A model generated the notes under the pieces. It had not been told where the DNA came from. It made no database searches and saw nothing but the letters and a program-made list of their open reading frames with translations. From Sympetrum striolatum (lineage: Eukaryota; Arthropoda; Insecta; Odonata; Libellulidae), in NCBI GenBank assembly GCA_947579665.1, contig OX388350.1, positions 40,705,393 through 40,769,392 on the forward strand: a stretch of 64,000 bases of DNA, in the 5' to 3' direction. The position numbers and the translations under genes were made by a program. Within the stretch, counting starts at the first letter, position 1; each line of letters opens with the position of its first letter. Positions 33,020 to 45,120 of the stretch are shown here, in pieces.

Positions 33020-35440
33020 CAAAGAGAATCACATCTCCTATATTCTTAATATACCTATAATAAACCTTCTATACCCTACCTTAAAAAACCTTTTATACCC
33101 GTCTGTATTATTTTTTAATGTTTATCTTAACTGAAATAACATGGAGAAGCTAAGAAATGAACCTCCAAGCACGTCTGAAGATCTTACTGAGCTTAAGTTG
33201 TTCCCATCGAGTCTTCCAAAAACCTCTTTCTCTGCCAAATCTCTGAGACTTTCTGCGAAAGCGAATCTGTTCGTCAGAATCCAATGGCAAATCCCACTTA
33301 TAAGACAAAAATATCTCCCGAGACTTAATCCACGTCATTCCCCAATTTGGAGAAGAGGTTAATTGAAATAATTGAGAGAATTTGTTGACTAGGATTAGAA
33401 TGAGTGGGGTTATAAGTAGGCGTCAGGAAAATGAAACGTGCTGGAAGGAGAAAGTGGTAAGAGTGATCAAGGGTACACAGAAAGGGATGTAAAAGAAAGA
33501 AGAATATTAATAAAAGAGACGGAGAAGAGAAGAAGGGAAAAGGAAATATTGAGAGCATCTTTAACAGTCACGTGCCCACAAATCCATCCTGAATTGAAAA
33601 CCTCTCTGTGAATAATATACGGTCAATTTTATTAAAGCATAGATAAAAAAAATAATTATTTTATTGCTAGGGTAGATTTTGAGTAATTAAGTTTTAACTC
33701 AAGTCATAACCAAGATGAATTTACTATGTTTACTGTCATCTATCTGAAGAAAGAGTATTTTGTTAACTGATTCATGATTCGTTGTAATTTGGTCAATGTA
33801 TGTACCAGGTGGATATGATCAAGGGAGATGTAGACAAATAATAGTGAAATCTGCCCATTGGAATTCATTGCTTTGAAGGTAAGGGTTTCTCATACTGAAA
33901 ATTGCCTAATTGCAGTTTTTCTTTGAGTCATTGAACGTTTAAAGTCATCAACATATTTTACTGAAATCTTTTGTAGTTGTAAGTTTAAGTTTATTCTCTA
34001 TGTCACAAAGCTATCATACGTTTTGAGCGTGTTCCTCACAGAGTAAGCTTGAGAGAATGTAACATGATTGGTAAGAAATTCATTAATTTAAATTGTAAGA
34101 ACAATACATTTTAATACATATAAAGATATAAAATATATATAAGAAGGAGGTACAATTTAAGAGCCTGATCACACAGGTATGGATTAATTGGTATTTAACG
34201 AGCTAATGCCATTGAAAATATACAAATACTTCCAGCTAAATTGAAGCATCTTAAAGGTACACTTTTCCATAAAGGACTGAAATAAATACTTCCTTGCATG
34301 TCATTCTGAAGTGTGGAAGAATGGTTAAATGAGAGGAATATGTGACTGTGTATATATCTGTAAACTTGTACACCATGTTTAACTATTACTATGTAGTATG
34401 CATTCCCTGTATATATAGCGTCATCTTGCAATGGTATATTTAATGTAATTATTGTAATGATATGATTATTGTAATGACATAATTATAAATTAAATGTAGA
34501 TTGGTAGTTTTTAATGTAATTAGTAATTAATCTCTTTGTTAATTAATTGTTAATTAATGTAATTAATAGGGATAATTTTCCCTATTATTAGCCTTTGTAT
34601 TTAGTTAGATGAATAATTCTGTTATTATTATTATTAAAATTATCAATGTTATAACAATCAAATGTTTTCAAACGGGAAAAATCATCCAATAACATTCATA
34701 TTTCCAGCATGTGTCATGGATTACCAGCAAACATTTCGACGGAATATTCAAATTGACGGAAATTTAACAGCAAGTATGGCGAACAGAAAGGAAGGAAAGA
34801 TGAAAGAGCAGATTATAGCCGCAAATGAAAATGGAATCGAGATAAGGAGGATTAGGGGAGATCAAGAGAATTCCATCCAAAGGGAATACTCGGAGGTCAA
34901 AACGTTGGAGGACCTGCAGAGAGGAGCGATTTTTTGGAGATGTTTAATTGAGCGTGTGCTCAGTTTGTAACCGCGCTCCAAAGAACAGGTGCCGTATGTT
35001 TCAAGCTCGGTGGAGCAAATGGAATTATCTCGTCGTGATAAATGAAGAATGGAATGGGACGAATAAATGTCGGAGGGCCGCTAGGCGCGAATTACACGCT
35101 CCGCCTTCTTCATAATTCGCGAGGATTTTTTCTGGAATGGAATCATCCCTTGCTTTATCTCATGTGTTCAACGTGGGACAAAAAATTGTGTCCAAAGGTT
35201 AGTGTCTGTCGCTGGTCACTCGGAGGTTTTGATATTGATGTATGGGCTAAACGGAAGAGAATAATTTCAAGTCTCAATTTTGCATAGAATAAAGAAATTC
35301 TTTATTTGATTGCCATTAATGCAAAGAACAATTTTTATTAACATATTGAAGATTCATATATGATTACTTGTAAATCAATGTGGTCAATCCTAGATTTGTG
35401 GGATTTCGTAGAAACTGCCTTGAAAGAGAAACCCTTTGTA
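33020..35440. other. no gene recognised
   Basis: A short moderately GC-rich part lies at 33140-33360 with a frame on each strand and no motif. 34430-34650 is extreme AT with repeated TTAAT and TGTAATTA words. Purine-rich DNA at 34740-34960 and a small CpG-containing part at 34970-35220 follow. Confidence 0.4.
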
Positions 35441-35448
35441 AATCCACA

Positions 35449-36802
35449 TTACATATATATAAAAAAAATAGTGTGTGTGTGTATGTTCGCTAAAAACTCA
35501 AGAACCGAGAGTCGCAGAACTTTGAAATTTACTACATTATTATACGTCGACCCCGCGCAGAGTATAGGCTACTTTTAATTTCCCTAAGGTCCACGGTTCG
35601 AACCCAGATGGGCCAAAACGTTTCCGTAAAAAATACACGTAGAGGTCATTTTTCTCGTAGCAGGGTTCGTTTCTTTTCCAAAATTAAATTAGAAATAATG
35701 GTCCTAGAAAGTCGAATCAAGCACCAAAAGAAGGAAAACAGAATAAAAATTCTTAATTTGGTCGTGGAATATCGTTTTCGATTCGAAGTTGCGCACATTT
35801 TGATAAAATACGTGAATATTTTATCGACATTTTGAGGTCGTGAACATCCCATCCCCGTGATGATTAAGGCGATTTTTGAGTCCTCAGCTCATGTATTTAT
35901 CCGTAAGAACACATTAAGAAAATATGCATACTTCAAATTAATGTTAAGAATAAGTGATAGATTATATGAAGAGGGAGAAATTTAAGGAGATATTAGTAAC
36001 TGCAGCTATAAACGATACACTGTGAAGAATCCAGTGTACAAACATACGAATACCAGCATTTAAGGAACATTTTAAATTTTATGGAAGCGTCTGTAGCAAC
36101 CAAGTTTTATTTATATCAAGTTAATTGCTTACTGACTATTTCGTGGGATAAATGGGTTTATAGTAGTTTGTTAGATGAAATTGCTTTCTTTCGATCAATA
36201 CAACTGAATGCGTTAAAAAACATGGTAAGTTTCGGATGTTTTTAATATAATCTTTTGCATTACGTATTACAACTTCTCAATTTACATCGATAAATAATTA
36301 GCGATTGACAAAAATAGATTTAGTGAATATCGTAAAGATATCCCAGATTCAGTGTTGGAGTTAAACGGCGATTTGTAAGGCTGTATCAATCTCCAACATC
36401 GTATCCCTTCATTGAAAAGGTAAAGCAAGTTTATGTTGTTATACGCAGAATAAAATAAGTTATGCATTGTGGTTTTTTCAAGTGCTTCCAGTTCTTATAC
36501 ATTCACTATATTTTTATTATCAGTGTTTAATCTTTGGCCGTTTAACTCCAACACTGAATCTGGGAAATCTTTACGATATTCACTAAATCTATTTTCGTCA
36601 ATCGCTAAATATTTATCAATGCAAATTGATAAGTTAGATTGGACCTTAGGGAAATAAAAGGTAGCCTATACTCTGCGCGGGGTCGACTTTTAATAATGTA
36701 GAAAATTTTAAAGTTCTGCGACTCTCCGTTCTCGAGTTTTTACCGAACACTCACACACACACCCACACTCTATTTTATGTATATTGATATACATATATAT
36801 TT
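35449..36802. mobile_element. large nested inverted-repeat element (about 1.35 kb)
   Basis: The outer arms, 35449-35592 and 36641-36802, are inverted copies sharing GTCGACCCCGCGCAGAGTAT, AGGCTAC, TTCCCTAAGGTCC and CGGAGAGTCGCAGAACTTT. Their tips are AT-rich and (CA)n/(GT)n. The inner arms, 36277-36372 and 36537-36630, are inverted copies sharing GATTTAGTGAATATCGTAAA and CCCAGATTCAGTGTTGGAG. On the right, inner and outer arms are 10 bases apart; on the left, 684 bases (35593-36276) separate them. This points to a symmetric foldback later interrupted on its left side. The small frames inside look non-coding. Confidence 0.8.
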
Positions 36803-36809
36803 TAGTCGA

Positions 36810-38245
36810 CTGACTCCATGAACGTATTGGTATGATCAGGTGCAGTAAATTTACGACTTATAAATTAGAAAAGAGGGGAATTAGAGATGGGCGTGGTTTA
36901 GGATGGGAACAAAGTTGCTGGTAGGGAAAGAAGTGGGGAGGGGTTAGGGAACAAATATTACAATACAGGGGAATGTTGTTGTAAAGGGAACAAATAATTT
37001 ACAACACCAGATGATGTAAAAAGATTAATGAAACCGGTTAACTAAAATACACATTGTGGAAGATTTGATCTCTTAATTGGAGTGGACGCTTATCTAGTTT
37101 TAGCGTATTTATAATTTTTATTTTTTCGGGCAACAATACAATTTCTGTGTTAGCACCTTATATGCAGATAACCCTAAATAAGTCAATTCTAGGGCTAATT
37201 TAACTTTCATCCTTATTTATTCCGTTTTCGTCAAAGTCTCTACTCCCGCACAACATTTTCAATTGCAATTCTTCGCTCAACTTCGATTCATGAACGACAG
37301 TTTCTGGGTTAATCTTGCGGTAATCATTAATATAAAAATCTCCAAGTTTGAAAATATACTTTACTAAATCGAAAATTACGATATTGATGTATTCAATTCC
37401 ACTCTTCCTGAATTGGTTGTTATTTAGTGTCTTCCTTTCTTTACCTTTCCCCCTTTTCCGCTATATATTCTTTGTGTTTGTTATGTTTTTACCTGATGTA
37501 TAGCTTGGATAGGATACAATGGTACTAGATGTTAATATTTTATGGTTTACTAATGCGCTTTGTTGAACATGGAGGGTTTTTTCCAATTCATAAACTCTCC
37601 GAGGATTGCAAACGTTCTAATCAATTCCGACTCTCGTCATGAAACACCAATAAATTCGCACAAATGGCACCAAACATCAGCAAGCGTGAATAAAAAATCC
37701 AACAGCGATTTATAAGTAAATATACGAGAAAGCAATAACTTTATAATATCGAACTAAATAACTCATCATGACTCGCATTGACCGACAGTTGTAGGAATAA
37801 AGCAGAAACCGTTTCTGTAGGGGGCGCCTTCGTTGGTCTTAATTGCCTTTCTGGACGTAAAATCTGAAATATGAGCTTTATTTTTCTTCCATTGCACTCC
37901 GGAGATTGCGGGACGTGACGCAGGGGCAAAAGGGTCTCCGGAAGGTGAGAAAATAGGTCACATCGGGGGAGTCGCGGAGTTTTCAGTTTTTAGGATGAGA
38001 GGAAAGACTGTGAGATGGATTAAAGGACATGGCAAGAGAGAGAAGTATTTATCTAGTAGCTAGTAGCGAAAGTAACCACGTATGCTCATAGAGACATAAG
38101 TCTTGAAAACTGAAAGAATGAAAATGATAATTATCGAGTCTTTATTGATCAAGTTTTAGGTTATGGTTAGGGTGGCAAATCTAAGGCACATATCTTTAAA
38201 AGGTCACTCAAAACAGTATTTTTGGCGCTCGTTTTAGTTTCTATA
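36810..38245. other. no feature seen
   Basis: AT-rich, with G-rich patches at 36870-36960. No gene or repeat recognised. Confidence 0.4.
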
Positions 38246-38251
38246 ATGGCG

Positions 38252-38277
38252 AATCTACAGCGACTTTGCTGTAGATT
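38252..38277. other. short perfect hairpin
   Basis: AATCTACAGC (38252-38261) pairs perfectly with GCTGTAGATT (38268-38277) around a 6-base loop. Confidence 0.4.
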
Positions 38278-39259
38278 TTTTAGTTTAAACATTAGAGCAT
38301 TGAAGTAAAAGTACTTGAGCAAGCCACCTATCTGTGCCTTCGTCAAAAACAGCATTAATCAGTGGCAACATCTTGAGCTCTTCAATAATATAATAGAATA
38401 TACATATAAAATGTCAGTACCTCACGCCATGGTTTGGCACATTGGTACTTGATTAATTTATTTCATCACACATGGCGCCTTGCAAGGAAATTCTCCCTAT
38501 CAGTGGCCTTAGGAGATCACTCTTGCAATAAATCATTTATTATAAGCGAAAAAAATAAGAGTGATTATGAAGTTTAGAGAACATATGATATATTTAAAAT
38601 CAGGAAGGTAGAGCCAGTCAAATGTTGCCAAACATATGGTAGAAAATGTACAAAATATATCAAATAATGCGGGACTTCCCATTGTTTCCTTAACTAGCGG
38701 CAGCGTAGGGATGGAAAGCGGAGCAAGAAGGTTTTTGGAGAGTGTATAAACCTCTCTTAGTTTCTAATACTTAAATCGATAAATCAATTCCATATCATTG
38801 CGGTTGAGTAATAGAAGGACAGCAATAATTTTTATCGTCCTTTTTAGCAATGAAATGGAATCTGCTTCCAATCAACTTGAAATTAAATTTCAAACAAAAG
38901 AAAATACGCCAATTATATAGGTACCCGAATACTTCAGAAATATTCTTAATTCAGCATAAATCGGATGCTCTCATTCGGAAAATATCGCAGGACTACGGAA
39001 AATGATACAAAAAAATTGATCCAGTGAATGGATTCCATTAGCAGTCTGCCTGACTTAGGAACGGTGTTCAACCAAGCATAAGAAGGCTGAAAACGTAGTT
39101 AAGTAGCTTTCTAACAAAATCTAACATTGTTAAAGTCGTGAACAAGAATTAGTTAAAAGGAAATCTCCCTCTTTCGCGAATAGATGGAAATTAACTCCGG
39201 CAGATGGGTAGGAAAGAGGATTGGAAGGGGGAAGACGTTTTCCCATCTCTAATAAAATT

Positions 39260-39450
39260 TCGCTTTCATTAAAAATCGATCGATAAGGTCAATGTCAGCC
39301 ACGTGTAACCTGCGTCGCCCCATATTCTCCAATAGCTTTTCCCCCTCTACGACTCATGTATGCACTGCGTTCCTTTGTGATCACGCGCTATCTCTGAGCT
39401 GACGCCCGCTGTGACATCTTTAAGCGCGTTACCATTGAGATAAAAAAATC
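39260..39450. other. CpG-containing island, possible regulatory DNA
   Basis: GC-richer than its flanks, with AATCGATCGATAAGG, CACGTG (39301-39306) and AAGCGCGTTACC. No ORF. Regulatory function is inferred from composition only. Confidence 0.2.
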
Positions 39451-40328
39451 AACTGGAAAAAATATGGTTGAGTCAGGTCAAAAGAGGATAGGATGCCCAG
39501 GGGTCCTGCTTTGCGGAAGGTGTCCCAGATTTCACCACCTTCATGAATGCATTCCGGGAAGTTGATAAAAACGAGATAGAGGTATATGACATATGATAAG
39601 ATCAAAAGCAGTTTATTATACTATTATTTTACTCTTTCGACAAGGTTAGGACTTATGGCCCCTCTTCTACGTTATTTCCCGAGTTTTAAATGAAAATGTT
39701 ACGCTTTTAATTATAAATAAAAAAACAATTGATTGACAATTAACAACCTAAAATCTAAATAAATATATCAATACAGACGACAAAGATAGAACTGAAAGTA
39801 GATACTTGGCGCAGAATTATAGTTATAAACTAAATGATGAACTAGTAGATAAATCAATAAAAGATAGATAAAATGCTACATATAAAATAAGGACAGTAAT
39901 CATACGGAGAGGGTTTAGGGGAATAACTTCTCAATTGAAGGTTAACGGAAAAAAACCCACAATGTGAGAATATGCCCATACGAGATGGAGACGAAGAAAC
40001 ATTGTGCTTTTGCTAAAAAGCGGCTAAAGGTTGTCAAATCATAAATAATTGACAGCCCGGCTAATATTTTGATAATTACATATTTAAATAAGGATCTGAA
40101 AATTTATCCGAGCATTATAAATATATATAATAAACTATTTCTTTGAAGCCATATGTTCTTACATACACAAAATGCTCGATGAACAGTAAATTACAAAGAG
40201 ATATTTGACTCAATCAAGATCGCGCTTTATATATTGAAGTATCTAAGTTATTTTAATTAATGTAAACAATTAACTATAAAATGATCACGTGCAAACAAAC
40301 CAAAGGATGAACAGAAGCGATAAATAGC

Positions 40329-40399
40329 GACATGACTGGGACTCGAACCCAGGTCTACCACTTTCCAGGCAGGTATTCTAACCATTGAACTACCATGTC
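40329..40399 (-). tRNA. tRNA-like gene or SINE head, anticodon position GGA
   Basis: The minus strand folds as a full cloverleaf. The acceptor GACATGG/TCATGTC pairs 7 of 7 with one wobble. The D arm is GTTC/GAAT, the anticodon stem is weak (CCTGC/GTGGT), and the T arm CTGGG-TTCGAGT-CCCAG is perfect. Boxes are TAGTTCAATGG and GGTTCGAGTCC. The loop reads CTGGAAA, giving GGA (Ser), but the variable arm is only 4 bases, whereas serine tRNAs carry a long one. The D arm is closer to tRNA-Gly or tRNA-Glu. No T-run terminator follows. A tRNA pseudogene or free SINE head is therefore as likely as a working gene. ACAGAAG/CTTCTGT lies inverted on either side. Confidence 0.55.
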
Positions 40400-40864
40400 T
40401 ATCCCACTTCTGTTAAAGGTATGGTTTAGTTAATTTAGTAGCTGTTAAAGAAATGCTCTCAGTGAGTACCTACTATTAAATGAATTTTTCAAAAATAGAC
40501 ATTTAAGTATTAGTAAATATTACTATGTAAGAAATTATGATAACGGAATTGAATGATGGCGTCAATGCCATGATTTTTGTCTTCAAGGGCTCTGAGTGAT
40601 AATATAAAACTCGTGTTGCAAACTTTATATCCTTCACGAAATCGATTGGAATTTAGTTACGCATTCAGAATTGGAAAAAGTTAAATATTCCTCTTCGGCT
40701 AGGAATATGACCATAGATTAGATCAAAAGTTTTGAGTAGAATTGCCCTTTGCGGTCATAGTTAACTATTTGGTCCTTCGAAGGGTAGATGCTTCTCCGAG
40801 TATAGCGTGGTGTTTGGAAAGTTCACTAATTCATTTGCCTCGAGATCCTCCCAATACGGATTGC

Positions 40865-40900
40865 GACAACTCGGTTGTCATCTTCAGGTGACAAAGAGAA
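40865..40900 (-). repeat. isolated M-module
   Basis: The minus strand reads GTCACCTGAAGATGACAACC then GAGTTGTCGCAA. It matches the CCTGAAGATGA core of the R family, without the family's other blocks. Confidence 0.4.
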
Positions 40901-41344
40901 CTAATCTGAATCTTGGGGCACGAAGAAACGGTTATCCTTGGAATAGCTTCCGTGATTAGCTGCAACCATGGCTTAAGAAATACTTTAACTTAATGCTCAC
41001 GAAAACATATTGTCTCAATAATGAGGCATTGTTTGTGTCTTACATATAACCGAAGGACCTCATCGGCGACACTTGGAAGAGGAAGGTATAATGAAGATAG
41101 CGTGGGATCATATTTTAAGCGATAGAATCAAATAGCTGATGGATGACGCAGGCCTCTTTCATGATAGCGTCACGAGATGCCGACACTGGGGCTTCAGTTC
41201 TCGGTTATAAGTGAAAGAGTAAAACTAAAATGAGTAACGATCGACGGTCTCTGTCTAATTTAAACATTTAACTTCATACATTCTTATAGAGATGAGTTTT
41301 GGCATTTAAAATATCTTTTTCATTCCCTTAAAATTTACTTAACT

Positions 41345-41612
41345 TCGGTAGATTTCGCAGGTTATTCACACCAGTCTTCAGTTCCATACCATTTCCATTA
41401 TTGCGAATGTTTTCCTGCATTGGATCTTTTTTCCTGTTATAATACCTTGAGATTATTTTTTATCAAGAAAGGTTTATCTTTTTATTCTTATTTATCTATA
41501 AATTATTTATATTTTTATTGCTAATTATATACATTGTTAGCATTTGTGACAGGTTGGATGTAAGAGGTTACTTTACAGTTCCAATCTCGCATTAATAAAG
41601 ACCTTATTTCAA
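41345..41612 (+). mobile_element. L-TTA LINE 3' end
   Basis: It starts GATTTCGCAGGTTATTCACAC and includes TGCGAATGTTTTCCTGCATTGG and TTTTTTCCTG. It ends GGTTGGATGTAAGAGGTTAC, CCAATCTCGCATTAATAAAG. No (TTA)n tract remains. An M-module (CCCTGAAGATGATGGC) lies at about 41740. Confidence 0.6.
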
Positions 41613-41934
41613 TAGCCAAACTAGACTATCTATGGATACTAAGAACACTAAAAACATTCATGCGCAAATTTTCGGTAAGGAAAGAACACGGCTGCAAATG
41701 AATTATAGGATTAAAAACTAAAAAAGACTTTGTCTTCTATCCCTGAAGATGATGGCGTGTTGAAATATAAATTGAGTGTTTCTCAGAAGTTCAGTTAGCT
41801 GGGCTTTCGTTGTTTCTAGAGCGAGTAGCAACGTGATATGGAACAGTGACAAATACGGCAGCACTATTAAACCTTTTATTATAATTTTTTCCTACCAACA
41901 AAAACTGTTTTCTAGATTTAAGCTTGATCCTAAT

Positions 41935-41985
41935 TAAGACGACGAAGGCGGCCGAGATATTGTGGAAGTTCACCATAGTATAGCA
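41935..41985 (+). repeat. short block shared with retroposon copy B
   Basis: ACGAAGGCGGCCGAGATATT followed by GTGGAAGTTCACC resembles the copy B interior (GGAGGCGGCCGTGATGTTGT at about 48069) and, more loosely, the tail of copies A and B. The 79-codon minus-strand frame 41791-42030 covers it, but no family is recognised. Confidence 0.4.
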
Positions 41986-42600
41986 AGCAAGATTCTTGTT
42001 GGGTAGATATGGGAAGACTGATGGCGTCACTGCAATAGTTGCAGAAAAATGGTGGGGAAAAATTAGAATATAGACGTCAAATAAATAGGTAAAAGGAACA
42101 TATACAAAACTATAATTGGAAAGCCTTCATTGAAAGAAATAAAAGATAAATTCAGGGAATCGGATTACCTCGGGAGAAACAACCAAAATCATAAAGTCGC
42201 TACCCTTAAACAGAGAACAGATGTTTGTAAATATTTACTACTAAATTGGGGAATAGCAGAATGAAACAATTTAACTAGAAAAGTTTTAGAACCTTTTCCC
42301 CTTACCTACAATGTATTCATGTAAAAATAAAAAGGGTTTCATGATTTTCTTGTAGTATTGTTGTATTTTTCAATATTGTAATACTGTAGTAAATTTTGAA
42401 ATTATTGTTGTAAATGTAATAATTATATATATTACATTCGAACTTCGGGAGGTTTTCGGGGGATTTCCTACCGACTACGGTGAAGACCAGGCAGATTTTA
42501 AAAAAATTTCCCCCTCCTACAGAAATGACTACCACCTAGCCTGGTGTGTCTATTTGTCGTTTTTTAATAATAAATAAATAATAATAAAGAAAGATATATA

Positions 42601-42712
42601 CTTTTCAACAAAAACGATTAAAATGACTACCGGATTCGGCGTTAAATGACCATCTTCAGATTACAATATGGGTAGTCATAGTAGTCATATTAAACGTTCT
42701 TGTGGAAAATTC
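42601..42712. mobile_element. foldback with M-module core
   Basis: The left arm TTTTCAACAAAAACG...AAATGACTACC (42602-42631) pairs with a right arm ending GTTCTTGTGGAAAA (about 42670-42710). The centre contains the minus-strand core CTGAAGATGGTCATTTAACG and CCGAATCCGG. Confidence 0.6.
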
Positions 42713-42879
42713 CGTGCATGCAGTATTTTATATATTAAATATGTACGTAAATGCATACGATATTTTATATATTTCTGCATTATTTTTATCAAACTCAAAT
42801 CATTCCTCTATTGAATATTTAAGACTTTAATGAAATGTTACAACGAGGACAGATTTTAGACTCTCGGAACTAAAGGGAT

Positions 42880-43340
42880 ATATGCCCACACCAAGAGGAA
42901 AAACCCCGAGTAAATAGTCCTTCGGCTGTCGACTGACCAATTAAACGGCTTTACAGGTCGCACGTGGAGCCACACCGCGACCACCCACGCACCGCATCGA
43001 GGTTAAAAATCCATTAGCCGTGGTGACGCAGTCGGCGTTTGAGAGCGGCTATAAAGCCACTCATCGAAGCGATATCTTTGGCGACGCCTTACGCACATGG
43101 GGACCAACATGCATCTGATAAAAGTCGACGAAAAATAAAGGTCAACGGTCGCTTCGTTACATTCATCTGCATCAGCGCAGACTGCGATCGATTTAATTCA
43201 ATTAAGTCGATCCTCGAGGCATTCCGGATGACGTAGGGTGGTCTGATGGACAGTTGCGCCAGGAATGACGCGGTGATTTCGTCGTAATAAACTCGCGACC
43301 GGGTTGAGGAATCCGTCCTCATAAAGGAAGAGAAAAGATA
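42880..43340. other. CpG-containing island, possible regulatory DNA
   Basis: A GC- and CpG-richer block (CTGTCGACTGACC, TCGCACGTGGAGCC, GACGCAGTCGGCG) with short overlapping frames on both strands. Repeat-free within the window. Function unknown. Confidence 0.3.
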
Positions 43341-43919
43341 TAACTTCTGAATTTCCACGTGGATTAATGTGGTTGTGATATTGAGCACAGCTATTTGATC
43401 GACATGGGGATGACCATGGCTTATTTAATCCGAAGATATTTTGAATTTGGAAAATTGGATTAGAGATGAATTATAATATGATTCACGGGGATTAATTTAT
43501 CGAGTGGTATTCTCTCTTCGGGCAGCTATATGATCAAGATAGAGATTACAAAAGTGTATTTAATCTGGAGAAAAATTCATTTAAAAAATTTAACTATAGA
43601 ATTTATGACGAAAATCACATAAAATACACACACATAAAATATTATCAACAATGAAATATAGAGATTACTGAGCATAGGCTAGATTATTGTAATTTTTACG
43701 GCGAATCTCTATACAGGGTTCTTCAATATTGTTTTTATTATGTCCTGTCTATCCATTGACATTATTATACCGCTGATAATACTTCTCCTATTGTTATACG
43801 TTTTACTGACAGGTTTTTATACTAATTCAGTTTATATTCTCTTACTTACAAGTTAATGTATAACTATGGTTTCTTTTAATCCACAAAGATTTTTCTGTCT
43901 ATTTTTCCAATCTATCTCT

Positions 43920-44010
43920 TTTTTCGTATCTAACAAAACGATGGGTTTGATGTAAGAAGAGACATAACTCTCAATCTCGCCCTGTATAAAGTCCTTTTAT
44001 TATTTATTAT
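43920..44010 (+). mobile_element. L-TTA LINE 3' end
   Basis: ACGATGGGTTTGATGTAAG, AAGAGACATAACTCTCAATC and TCGCCCTGTATAAAGTCC, then TTTTATTATTTATTAT. It is the same 3' end as at 11.2 kb, with a weakened stem-loop. Confidence 0.65.
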
Positions 44011-44725
44011 CTCAAATAAAAATGAAATTGTTGATATATGAAGTTTTTAAGGTTGGTCACCCCTGTTTTAATGCGTTCATTTCATAAATAAGCCTAATAT
44101 CCCCCTTATGAGTGATCGGGTTTTTCTTTTTACTTTATTCCTATATATACCTTCATTAAATAAGAAGCAATATACATTAGAATTTTAGGAACCCTTCCAT
44201 TGATCTCTGAGTCAACGTTCTGTGCCTACGCTTCCACGAGAACTGGAAGCAAAGAAAATATTACCGGCTTTCTAGTAATCACCCAATGAGCATTTCAATA
44301 TTCAAGCTATCATCTTCAGGGGTAAAAGGATAAAAAATCGTATTTTCTTATATTCCTGTTTGTATATCTCCTCCTTCGTAAGTTTGTATTGGATGGGAAT
44401 ATTTTAATAAAGCAAACTGAATTACTTTTCAGTCAGCCCTCGTACAGTATTTAAAACTCTAACCCATATATACCCGTGCTCCAATATCTTTCCCGTAGTA
44501 ATATACCTACATCTTTTAATACATTCCATTAAAAAAACGTAAGGCATCGATGGTCATAGTTAAGTATAAAATTTCTATTCTTAAAAACTAATGTAACTTA
44601 TTATTTTCATACAAGTTCTAATTCGTCCATTTCTCGGCTATTACCGACTCTGTCCTTCCTACTTTTGGTACACAATCTCCTCATAGAAGCATTCCCACTG
44701 TATTAAATTAACGCATGCGCTTCCC

Positions 44726-44987
44726 CTAGGTGACCCAATTTTGTCTACGCAGTGCAAGGTGGGTGTAAGCACGCCTCTCTACGTAGATTTTATCGCTTCT
44801 TCCAACGACTTCTCCAGTTCTATAACAGTGCATCCCAACAAGTGTGCCAACAGTAAGCTCTTGGTACGCCGCGGGCTCTTGAAATTTCGCATCGTATATA
44901 CGTATTATCTTACGTGATATTTCACTACCAAGTGGGGTTGCTTGAATTAATTCAAAATAATATGAAAGGACTTCGTGGAAAGACATC
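44726..44987 (-). CDS. candidate terminal exon, unidentified
   Basis: The minus strand has TACTAAGTTTTTCTTCACTC then TTCAG before 44987, a branch-point-like motif, pyrimidine tract and AG. An 86-codon open frame follows to TAG at 44726-44728. Residues include MSFHEVLSYYFELIQATP, KIIRIYDAKFQEPAAYQEL and VGTLVGMHCYRTGEVVGR. Composition is protein-like and the segment is more GC-rich than its flanks. An internal GTAAGA (about 44901-44906) could be a donor, giving a shorter exon. I do not recognise the domain. A first exon starting at this ATG, or a chance frame, remain possible. Confidence 0.35.
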
Positions 44988-45050
44988 CTGAAGAGTGAAG
45001 AAAAACTTAGTAATATTCAAACATTTTTCAAATATGTATACATAATATAT

Positions 45051-45052
45051 AC

Positions 45053-45118
<66 letters not shown>

Positions 45119-45120
45119 GT
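45051..45120. repeat. (TA)31 microsatellite inside a perfect palindrome
   Basis: (TA)31 at 45055-45116, flanked by ACAT and ATGT, so the full 70 bases form one palindrome (ACATTATATA...TATATAATGT). It lies about 65 bases upstream of the candidate exon in its direction of reading. Confidence 0.9.

Noticed and set aside
35592..35616. B-box-like GGTTCGAACCC
   Set aside because: No A box or cloverleaf upstream; not enough for a tRNA or SINE call.
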